DNA of 5,033 nucleotides from Geminicoccaceae bacterium (GTDB lineage Bacteria; Pseudomonadota; Alphaproteobacteria; Geminicoccales; Geminicoccaceae): NCBI GenBank assembly GCA_020446285.1, contig JAGREZ010000099.1, forward strand, positions 1,238 to 6,270, written 5' to 3'. Below the pieces are notes generated by a model. The model was not told the origin of the DNA. It made no database searches and was given only the letters and a program-made list of their open reading frames with translations. Below, in pieces: positions 1 to 5,033 of this stretch (the stretch's first letter is position 1; each line of letters starts with the position of its first letter). The translations under genes were made by a program, and so were the position numbers.

Positions 1-366
1 ATCGCCAGCGAGCCGACCAAGGAGGAAGGCGACTACACGCGGCGCGGTCCGGCGGCGGTGCTGGTGGCGAGACTGCCGATGGACGGGCCCAACGAACAGG
101 TCAGCGTGCAGCCCGGCTATACCTATCTCGGCGGCAGCAATGTCGAGCTCACCATCGCCGATAACACATTCGTGATGTTCACCCGCGGCGAGCATGCCTG
201 GGCCGTGACGTCCGAGGATGACGGCAAGCTGATCGCGGCGATGAAGAAGGGCTCCGAAATGAGTGTGCGCGGCACCTCGACCAAGGAGACGTATTCGATC
301 GATACATATTCGCTGCTCGGTTTTACCGCGGCCTATCAGGCGATGCGGGATGCCTGTGGCAACTGA
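1..366 (+). CDS. Invasion-associated locus B (IalB) family protein, 3' part
   Basis: The reading frame is open from the left edge of the window and ends at TGA 364-366, giving the last 121 residues; the start lies outside. The visible protein begins IASEPTKEEGDYTRRGPA, followed by a beta-rich stretch (VSVQPGYTYLGGSNVEL, then a TFVMFTRGEHAWAV segment). It ends with an AAMKKGSEM/RGTSTKETYS/DTYSLLGFTAAYQAM block and a terminal DACGN. This pattern, including the GFTAAY motif and the near-terminal cysteine, matches the IalB family (Pfam family of Bartonella invasion-associated locus B). Members are small secreted or periplasmic proteins, normally with a signal peptide, which would be in the missing part. 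The family is widespread in non-pathogenic alphaproteobacteria, so the name does not imply invasion, and the molecular role is not established. The gene overlaps the start of rlmN, an adjacency I recall as common in alphaproteobacteria. The family call is fairly sure; the function is not. Confidence 0.85.
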   Translation: MASEPTKEEGDYTRRGPAAVLVARLPMDGPNEQVSVQPGYTYLGGSNVELTIADNTFVMFTRGEHAWAVTSEDDGKLIAAMKKGSEMSVRGTSTKETYSIDTYSLLGFTAAYQAMRDACGN

Positions 367-1447
367 CGGATCCGGAACCCGGCCGGCACTGCTCGGCAGG
401 ACGCCGGAACAGCTGGAGGAGATCATCGCCGGCATCGACGGCGATGCGAAGCGCGCGCGGATGCGCGGCCGGCAGCTGTTTCACTGGATCCACTTTCGCG
501 GCGCCACGGATTTCGAGGCGATGTCGACGCTGCCGAAAGCGACGCGCGCGGCGCTTTCGGAAAACTGGTCGGTCGGTCGCCCGGAGATCGTCGCCGAACA
601 GCGATCGCAGGACGGCACGCGCAAATGGCTTTTGCGCTTCGCCGACGGTCAGGAAGTCGAGAGCGTGTTCATCCCCGAGGAGGACCGCGGCGCGCTCTGC
701 ATATCGACCCAGGTCGGCTGCACCCTCACCTGCACGTTCTGCCACACCGGAACCATGCCGCTCGTCCGCAATCTCGGTCCTGCCGAGATTCTGGCGCAAA
801 TCATGGTCGCCCGGGATTCGCTCGGCGAATGGCCCACCGGCGGTGATGACCGTCTGTTTACCAACATCGTCGTGATGGGTATGGGCGAGCCCCTGTTCAA
901 CTATGACAATCTCGCCACCGCCCTTCGCCTCGCCATGGATGAGGAGGGCCTGAACCTGTCGCGTCGTCGGATCACCGTCTCGACCTCGGGCGTCGTGCCG
1001 AAGATCGAGCAGTGTGGCCGTGATCTGGGCGTCGGTCTCGCCATCTCGCTGCATGCGGTTCGCGACGAGTTGCGCGACGAACTCGTGCCGATCAATCGCA
1101 AATGGAATATCGAGGCCCTGCTCGACGCCTGTCGGCGCTACCCGACCCGCCGACCGATCACTTTCGAATATGTCATGCTCAAGGGCGTGAACGACAGTGA
1201 TGCCGATGCGCGCGAGCTGGTGCGTCTGCTCGAAGGCATTCCGGCCAAGGTCAATCTCATTCCGTTCAACCCGTGGCCCGGGACGATCTTTGAATGTTCG
1301 TCCAACAATCGCATCCGCGCGTTTGCCGCGATTGTCGAGGCCACCGGATACGCTTCGCCCGTGCGCACGCCGCGCGGCCGTGATATTCTCGCCGCCTGCG
1401 GCCAGCTCAAGACCGCAAGCGAGCGCGCCCGCAGGCGGGCTGCCTGA
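350..1447 (+). CDS. rlmN: Dual-specificity RNA methyltransferase RlmN (23S rRNA A2503 / tRNA A37 C2-methyltransferase)
   Basis: A cytoplasmic radical-SAM enzyme that methylates carbon 2 of A2503 in 23S rRNA and of A37 in a subset of tRNAs. With the ATG at 350 it has 365 residues, close to the family norm. The radical-SAM cluster motif CTLTCTFC places the three [4Fe-4S] cysteines at C124, C128 and C131. C117, in ALCISTQVGC, matches the second mechanistic cysteine, and C350, in RDILAACGQL, matches the methyl-carrying cysteine (E. coli C118 and C355). Other family blocks are present: MGMGEPLFNYDN, STSGVVPKI, AISLHA, PINRKWN, FEYVMLKGVND and NLIPFNPWPG. An N-terminal helical RNA-binding region occupies roughly residues 10-90. 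The frame is open further upstream to a GTG at 263, but those residues are arginine-rich and unlike RlmN, so I place the start at ATG 350, preceded by AGG at 338-340. A GTG at 356 is an alternative. The gene overlaps the upstream IalB-family gene by 17 bases. Confidence 0.96.
   Translation: MPVATDGSGTRPALLGRTPEQLEEIIAGIDGDAKRARMRGRQLFHWIHFRGATDFEAMSTLPKATRAALSENWSVGRPEIVAEQRSQDGTRKWLLRFADGQEVESVFIPEEDRGALCISTQVGCTLTCTFCHTGTMPLVRNLGPAEILAQIMVARDSLGEWPTGGDDRLFTNIVVMGMGEPLFNYDNLATALRLAMDEEGLNLSRRRITVSTSGVVPKIEQCGRDLGVGLAISLHAVRDELRDELVPINRKWNIEALLDACRRYPTRRPITFEYVMLKGVNDSDADARELVRLLEGIPAKVNLIPFNPWPGTIFECSSNNRIRAFAAIVEATGYASPVRTPRGRDILAACGQLKTASERARRRAA
1427..1440. repeat. Short perfect inverted repeat in the last codons of rlmN
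   Basis: GCCCGC (1427-1432) and GCGGGC (1435-1440) are perfect inverted copies separated by AG. They lie in the final codons of rlmN, which encode an arginine/alanine-rich tail. No T-run follows, so it is not a convincing terminator. The symmetry may simply come from GC-rich arginine and alanine codons. Confidence 0.3.
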
Positions 1448-1495
1448 CAGTCGCCATCTTCGGTCGTCCGCGACCTGCGCGGCGCCCGCCATTTC

Positions 1496-1500
1496 GGGAG
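1496..1500 (+). promoter_or_regulatory. Ribosome binding site of sppA
   Basis: GGGAG lies six bases before the TTG at 1507 and is a good Shine-Dalgarno match at normal spacing. It decides the start of sppA: translation from this TTG gives a basic Met-Arg-Arg N-terminus followed at once by the membrane anchor, whereas any later start would delete part of the anchor. Confidence 0.7.
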
Positions 1501-1506
1501 TTCGGC

Positions 1507-3237
1507 TTGAGACGATTTCTTGTCGGTCTGTTCGCTGTCGTCGGTTTCCTCTTCATTCTCGCCATTGCCGCTGCCATCGGCGCCGGGTACTGGTTTTCCG
1601 GCCATTCGACGCCGGGCGCACGGGTTCCGGACAAGGCCGTTCTCATCGTCGATCTGCGCGAGCCCTTCTTCGAGGCCGAAGGATTCTCGCCGCTCGAGCT
1701 TTTCGAGGACGGTGCATCGATGAGCGTGAGTGATCTCGTGCTCACCCTCGACGCGGCCGCTGCCGACGACCGCATCGAGGGCCTGTTCGTACGCATTGCC
1801 GAGACCGATCATGGCTTCGCCAGGGCCCAGGAAATGATCGCCGCCCTCGAACGCTTTCGCGAGAGCGGCAAGCCCACGGTCGGCTGGGCCGATACCATCG
1901 GCGAGATCGGCAGCGGCAACGAGGGCTACATGATCGCGTCCGCGCTCGGCGAGATCTACGTCCAGCCGGGCGGCATGGTTGGACTTACGGGACTGTCGGT
2001 GGAAATGCCGTTCGCCCGCGACCTGCTCGATCGCATCGGCGTGGAACCGGCAGTCGTACGCCGCGCCGAATACAAGACGATGCTCGACAATGTCACACAT
2101 TCGGGATTCAGCGACGCACATCGCGAAATGATGGAGACGATCCTCGATTCGCTCTTCAGTCAGCTGATCGGGACCATCGCAAGGAACCGGCTGATCCCGC
2201 TCGAGACGATCCCGGCACTCGTCGACCGGGGGCCGTTCACCGCCGATCAGGCGCTCGAGGCCGAACTCATCGACGGTATCGAATACCGTCATCCGACCTT
2301 TCAGCTGTTCATGGAGAAGTTCGACGAGCCGGAGATTCTCGATCTTTCCGAATATGCGGACATGCTGGAGACCGAAAGCGAGGAGGATGACAACGATCCC
2401 GAAGGTATCCAGATCGCCCTGCTGAAGACGGAAGGTGAGGTCGTGCGCGGCGATGAGGACCTGTCCGAGAACATCGCCGGCGACACGCTCGCCGAGAGCA
2501 TTCGCGATGCCGTCGACGACGAGGATGTGGCCGCCATCGTTCTCAGGCTGGATACGGGCGGCGGATCGGCCATCGCTTCGGAGACGATCGCGCACGAGAT
2601 CCGCAACGCACTGGCCGAGGACAAGCCCGTCATCGTGTCGATGGGCAATCTCGCCGCCTCGGGCGGTTACTGGATCGCCATGGGTGCTAGCCGGATCGTC
2701 GCCCAGCCGGGCACGCTCACGGGTTCCATCGGCGTCATCGCCGCGAAACCGGTGATCGCCGGCCTTTCGGCAACCCTCGGCGTGAACTGGGAGCGGATCG
2801 ACCGCGGAACCAATTCGGACCTGTTCGCCATGGGCGAACCCTTCGACGCGGCGGGCAGCAAGGCCATGAATGCCATGCTCGATGACATCTACGACCGGTT
2901 CGTCACCGGCGTTTCCGAGGGGCGCAATCTCGATGAGGACTTTGTCCACGAGATCGCCCGGGGCCGTGTCTGGACCGGCGAGGAGGCGCTGGAAATCGGT
3001 CTTGTCGATCGCCTCGGCGGCCTTCCCGACGCCATCGACGAAGCCCGGCTCGCACTCGGGCTCGAGGATGCGAAGGACCTCCGGATCGTGCCCTGGCCGC
3101 GCCCGATGAGTTCGCTCGAACGATTGCAGATGCTGCTCGACGATCAGCTCGGCCGGTTCGGCGAATTCGTTCTCTTCTGGAACAGGCTCAAGGCATCCGT
3201 CGGTACGGCGCGCATGCCCTATTTCAACATCCGCTGA
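1507..3237 (+). CDS. sppA: Signal peptide peptidase SppA, 67K (double-domain) type
   Basis: A membrane-bound serine protease of the SppA/protease IV (S49) family that degrades signal peptides left in the membrane after export. The product is 576 residues (E. coli SppA has 618). RR at positions 2-3 precedes a hydrophobic helix at about residues 4-30, predicting one N-terminal anchor with the protease outside the cytoplasm. Two related domains follow. The N-terminal one (about 45-275) contains RRAEYKTMLDN, whose K190 aligns with the E. coli general base K209. The C-terminal one (about 300-540) contains MGNLAASGGYW, whose S385 aligns with nucleophile S409, followed by PGTLTGSIGV. RGRVWTGEEALEIGLVDRLGG near residues 487-507 is the usual closing block. 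The catalytic Ser/Lys pair is therefore complete. A very acidic linker (288-299) joins the domains. The start is TTG with a clear ribosome binding site. The gene lies 59 bases after rlmN and converges with phoB. Confidence 0.95.
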   Translation: MRRFLVGLFAVVGFLFILAIAAAIGAGYWFSGHSTPGARVPDKAVLIVDLREPFFEAEGFSPLELFEDGASMSVSDLVLTLDAAAADDRIEGLFVRIAETDHGFARAQEMIAALERFRESGKPTVGWADTIGEIGSGNEGYMIASALGEIYVQPGGMVGLTGLSVEMPFARDLLDRIGVEPAVVRRAEYKTMLDNVTHSGFSDAHREMMETILDSLFSQLIGTIARNRLIPLETIPALVDRGPFTADQALEAELIDGIEYRHPTFQLFMEKFDEPEILDLSEYADMLETESEEDDNDPEGIQIALLKTEGEVVRGDEDLSENIAGDTLAESIRDAVDDEDVAAIVLRLDTGGGSAIASETIAHEIRNALAEDKPVIVSMGNLAASGGYWIAMGASRIVAQPGTLTGSIGVIAAKPVIAGLSATLGVNWERIDRGTNSDLFAMGEPFDAAGSKAMNAMLDDIYDRFVTGVSEGRNLDEDFVHEIARGRVWTGEEALEIGLVDRLGGLPDAIDEARLALGLEDAKDLRIVPWPRPMSSLERLQMLLDDQLGRFGEFVLFWNRLKASVGTARMPYFNIR

Positions 3238-3252
3238 GAACCACGACCGGCG

Positions 3253-3273
3253 GCGGAAGGAGCCCATTCCCGC
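3253..3273. terminator. Weak hairpin between the convergent sppA and phoB genes
   Basis: The 61-base gap between the two stop codons contains GCGGAA (3253-3258), an eight-base spacer and TTCCCGC (3267-3273). These pair as a six-base-pair stem with one bulged C. A GGCGG at 3252-3256 could alternatively pair with CCGCC at 3280-3284. No T-tract follows on either strand, so a classical intrinsic terminator is not supported. It is the only structured element seen where both transcription units should end. Confidence 0.22.
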
Positions 3274-3298
3274 AAGAAACCGCCAGGATGATCCGGGG

Positions 3299-4000
3299 TC
3301 AGTCGAACGTGGCGCTCTTTGAATCGAGGGCGTAGCCCTCGGAACGCACGGTGCGGACGAGATCCTCCTCGCCACCGCTGTTGAGCGCCCGGCGCAGGCG
3401 GCGGATGGTAGCGTCCACCGTGCGTACCTCTATGTCCAGTTCATCGCCCCAGACGCGGTCGAGAAGGTGCGAGCGGCTGAACACCCGTTCGACATTCTCC
3501 ATGAGATAACGCAGGAGCCGGAATTCGGTTGGCGAGAGCTGCACCTCGCGCCCGCCGCGAAAGACACGATGGGCGATCGGATCGAGGCGGATATCGTGAA
3601 AGACGAGAACGTCATCGAAAAGTGTCGGGCGGGCGCGACGGAGCACCGCCCGCACCCGGGCGATCACTTCGGCCGGCGAAAAGGGCTTGGTGACATAATC
3701 ATCAGCCCCCGTCTCCAGACCTCGCAGACGATCCCCCTCTTCTCCCCGCGCGGTCAGCATGATGATCGGAACCGAAGCGGTCTCGCGCCGCCGCCGAAGC
3801 CGGCGACAGACTTCGAGCCCGGAAAGTTGCGGCAACATCCAGTCGAGAAGAACGAGATCCGGCACCCGCTCTTCGGTGAGCATGAGCGCTTCGTCGCCGT
3901 CGAAAGCCTGTACCGTGTCATATCCAGCCGCCTTGAGATTGTAGGCCAGCAGTTTCTGCAACGGCAATTCGTCCTCGACGATCATCACCTGCGGGTTCAT
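3299..4000 (-). CDS. phoB: Phosphate regulon response regulator PhoB
   Basis: An OmpR/PhoB-type DNA-binding response regulator of 233 residues, the usual length. When phosphorylated by PhoR under phosphate limitation, it binds Pho boxes and activates genes such as pst. The receiver domain (about 3-120) has the acidic pair E9-D10, phospho-acceptor D53 in LLDWMLP, T83 in MLTAR and K105 in VTKPF. The winged-helix domain (about 130-228) shows the PhoB pattern: LSPTEFRLLRYLM, SRSHLLDRVWGD, then the recognition-helix region RTVDATIRRLRRAL and TVRSEGYAL at the end. Its closest reading is PhoB itself because it directly follows phoU: the ATG overlaps the phoU stop as ATGA. A purine-rich GAAGAG (4003-4008) sits only two bases before the ATG, so translation is probably coupled to phoU. 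The gene ends 61 bases from the convergent sppA stop, and no phoR follows. Confidence 0.96.
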   Translation of the reverse strand: MNPQVMIVEDELPLQKLLAYNLKAAGYDTVQAFDGDEALMLTEERVPDLVLLDWMLPQLSGLEVCRRLRRRRETASVPIIMLTARGEEGDRLRGLETGADDYVTKPFSPAEVIARVRAVLRRARPTLFDDVLVFHDIRLDPIAHRVFRGGREVQLSPTEFRLLRYLMENVERVFSRSHLLDRVWGDELDIEVRTVDATIRRLRRALNSGGEEDLVRTVRSEGYALDSKSATFD

Positions 4001-4719
4001 GTCTCTTCAGTCCGCGTCCAGTTGATCTGCGTTCCATGAACCATGTAGTGAATCTTTTCGGCGATGTTCGTCGTGTGGTCTCCGATCCGTTCGAGATTCT
4101 TGGCGATGAACATCAGGTCGATACAGGTGGTGGTGTTGCGCGGATCCTCGAGAATGAAGGTGATGAGTTCGCGGAACAGGCTGTCGTAGAAATCGTCCAC
4201 CTGGCTGTCGCGGCGCCAGACCCGCATGGCCCGGTCGGAATCCCGGTCAACATAGGCGTCGAGCACATCCTTGACCATGCCCTGCACCATTTCCGCCATG
4301 CTGGGAATGATGACCATCGGCTTGAGAGGCTCATTCCCGGCAAGCCTGATCGCCCGCTTGGCGATGCTCTTGGCATAGTCCCCGATGCGTTCGAGATCGT
4401 TCGAGAGCTTGAGCGACATGGTGACCACGCGAAGATCAATGGCCATGGGCTGACGGGTCGCGAGAAGCCGGATCGCGAGCTGGTCGACCTCCTCCTCGAG
4501 CCTGTCGGCCTCCGCGTCGCGCTCGCGCACCTCCTCGGCCATCACCACATCCCGGTCGATCAGCGCCCTTGCGGCATTCGCCACCTGGTGTTCGACCAGC
4601 CCGCCCATCTGCACGATGAGGGCATTGAGCTGGTTGAGGTCCTGATCGAACGACCGGACCAGATGCCGGCCGGGCTTGCCGCCATTGCCTGAATGCAATT
4701 CCTCGTCTTTTTCCGTCAT
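3997..4719 (-). CDS. phoU: Phosphate signalling and transport accessory protein PhoU
   Basis: A cytoplasmic, all-helical protein that links the PstSCAB transporter to the PhoR sensor kinase and keeps the Pho regulon off when phosphate is plentiful. The product has 240 residues, normal for the family. Two PhoU repeats are visible, each with the hallmark metal-binding motif: NDLERIGDYAKSIAKRA at about 107-123 and NLERIGDHTTNIAEKI at about 208-223. RSFDQDLNQLNALIVQMGG (about 22-40) is the typical opening helix. The reading frame stays open upstream, inside pstB, but the ATG at 4719 is chosen because it forms a TGATG overlap with the pstB stop and because protein upstream of it is not PhoU-like. 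A partial Shine-Dalgarno (AGGG, 4734-4731) lies 11 bases before it. About 20 hydrophilic residues precede the conserved part. The stop overlaps the phoB start. Confidence 0.96.
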   Translation of the reverse strand: MTEKDEELHSGNGGKPGRHLVRSFDQDLNQLNALIVQMGGLVEHQVANAARALIDRDVVMAEEVRERDAEADRLEEEVDQLAIRLLATRQPMAIDLRVVTMSLKLSNDLERIGDYAKSIAKRAIRLAGNEPLKPMVIIPSMAEMVQGMVKDVLDAYVDRDSDRAMRVWRRDSQVDDFYDSLFRELITFILEDPRNTTTCIDLMFIAKNLERIGDHTTNIAEKIHYMVHGTQINWTRTEET

Positions 4720-5033
4720 CAGCCAAACCGCCCTGTAATGTAATCCTGGGTCATCTGTTCGCGGGGGGTGGTGAAGATCTCGTCCGTCGAACCGTGTTCG
4801 ATGAGCTTGCCCAGATGGAAGAACGCCGTGGTCTGCGACACGCGTGCCGCCTGTTGCATGTTGTGGGTCACGATGGCGATGGTGAAATTCTCGCGCAACT
4901 CGTCGATCAGTTCCTCGATATGCGCGGTGGCGATCGGATCGAGTGCCGAGCAGGGTTCGTCCATCAGGATGACCTCGGGACTGACCGCGATGGCACGGGC
5001 GATACACAGCCGCTGTTGCTGGCCGCCGGAAAG
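4719..5033 (-). CDS. pstB: Phosphate ABC transporter ATP-binding protein PstB, 3' part
   Basis: The C-terminal 104 residues of the ATPase that drives the high-affinity phosphate importer PstSCAB; the start, Walker A and Q-loop lie beyond the right edge. The visible part opens with the ABC signature [16 protein letters not shown]. Next come Walker B with its catalytic glutamate (VILMDEP, residues 21-27 of the fragment), the D-loop SALDP and the H-loop histidine in [12 protein letters not shown] (about residue 57). [12 protein letters not shown] and the [20 protein letters not shown] block are characteristic of PstB rather than of other ABC ATPases, as is the end [14 protein letters not shown] family member is usually about 250-270 residues, so more than half is missing here. 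Its TGA (4721-4719) shares one base with the phoU ATG, so the two are translationally adjacent. pstS, pstC and pstA would be expected further along this strand. Confidence 0.95.
   Translation of the reverse strand, partial: LSGGQQQRLCIARAIAVSPEVILMDEPCSALDPIATAHIEELIDELRENFTIAIVTHNMQQAARVSQTTAFFHLGKLIEHGSTDEIFTTPREQMTQDYITGRFG

Noticed and set aside
263..349. Upstream extension of rlmN to a GTG start at 263
   Set aside because: The extra 29 residues are arginine-rich, unlike RlmN N-termini, and lie entirely within the IalB-family gene in another frame.
323..1492. A 389-codon open frame on the minus strand opposite rlmN
   Set aside because: A shadow of rlmN: low-complexity Arg/Ala/Gly-rich translation without motifs, while the plus strand has every RlmN hallmark.
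3286..3294. GGAT-G-ATCC palindrome just before the phoB stop
   Set aside because: A one-base loop cannot form a stable hairpin, and four-base arms are expected by chance.
1138..3375. A 745-codon open frame on the minus strand, opposite the end of rlmN, all of sppA and the end of phoB
   Set aside because: Its translation is rich in Arg, Asp, His and Gly with no recognisable domain, as expected for the complement of a GC-rich gene. The opposite strand carries well-supported conserved proteins, and part of it also overlaps phoB in another frame.
3467..4692. Plus-strand open frames at 3467-4039 and 4036-4692 opposite phoB and phoU
   Set aside because: Both are complements of conserved genes, with no motif or ribosome binding site to support them.
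4720..5007. Extension of the phoU frame upstream through pstB
   Set aside because: The frame is open, but the translation there is not PhoU-like and is the out-of-frame reading of the conserved PstB C-terminus. The TGATG junction fixes the phoU start.

Overview
This is an ordinary stretch of high-GC bacterial chromosome. The gene families and their order suggest an alphaproteobacterium: an invasion-associated locus B (IalB) family gene directly upstream of rlmN, and a phosphate cluster ordered pstB-phoU-phoB. The order or genus cannot be fixed from this sequence alone. I saw no mobile element, CRISPR array, tRNA or rRNA, and no obvious sign of recent transfer. Codon use and GC richness look uniform throughout.

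Plus strand, positions 1-3237: the 3' part of an IalB-family gene (1-366) overlaps the start of rlmN (350-1447). RlmN is the radical-SAM methyltransferase that modifies A2503 of 23S rRNA and A37 of some tRNAs. After a 59-base gap comes sppA (1507-3237), a membrane-anchored, double-domain (67K-type) signal peptide peptidase that starts at TTG behind a clear ribosome binding site. The close packing suggests these three genes may be co-transcribed, though they have no common pathway.

Minus strand, positions 5033-3299: pstB (3' part only, running off the right edge), phoU and phoB form a tight operon segment with a TGATG and then an ATGA stop/start overlap. They encode the ATPase of the high-affinity phosphate transporter, the regulator that links the transporter to the PhoR kinase, and the response regulator that switches on the Pho regulon. 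PhoB converges on sppA with 61 bases between the stop codons. That gap holds one imperfect hairpin without a T-tract. phoR is not next to phoB here, so it probably lies elsewhere, possibly upstream of the pst genes.

All five genes have intact diagnostic residues wherever they are inside the window. I found no credible previously undescribed system. The findings below are small points about gene junctions and protein architecture.
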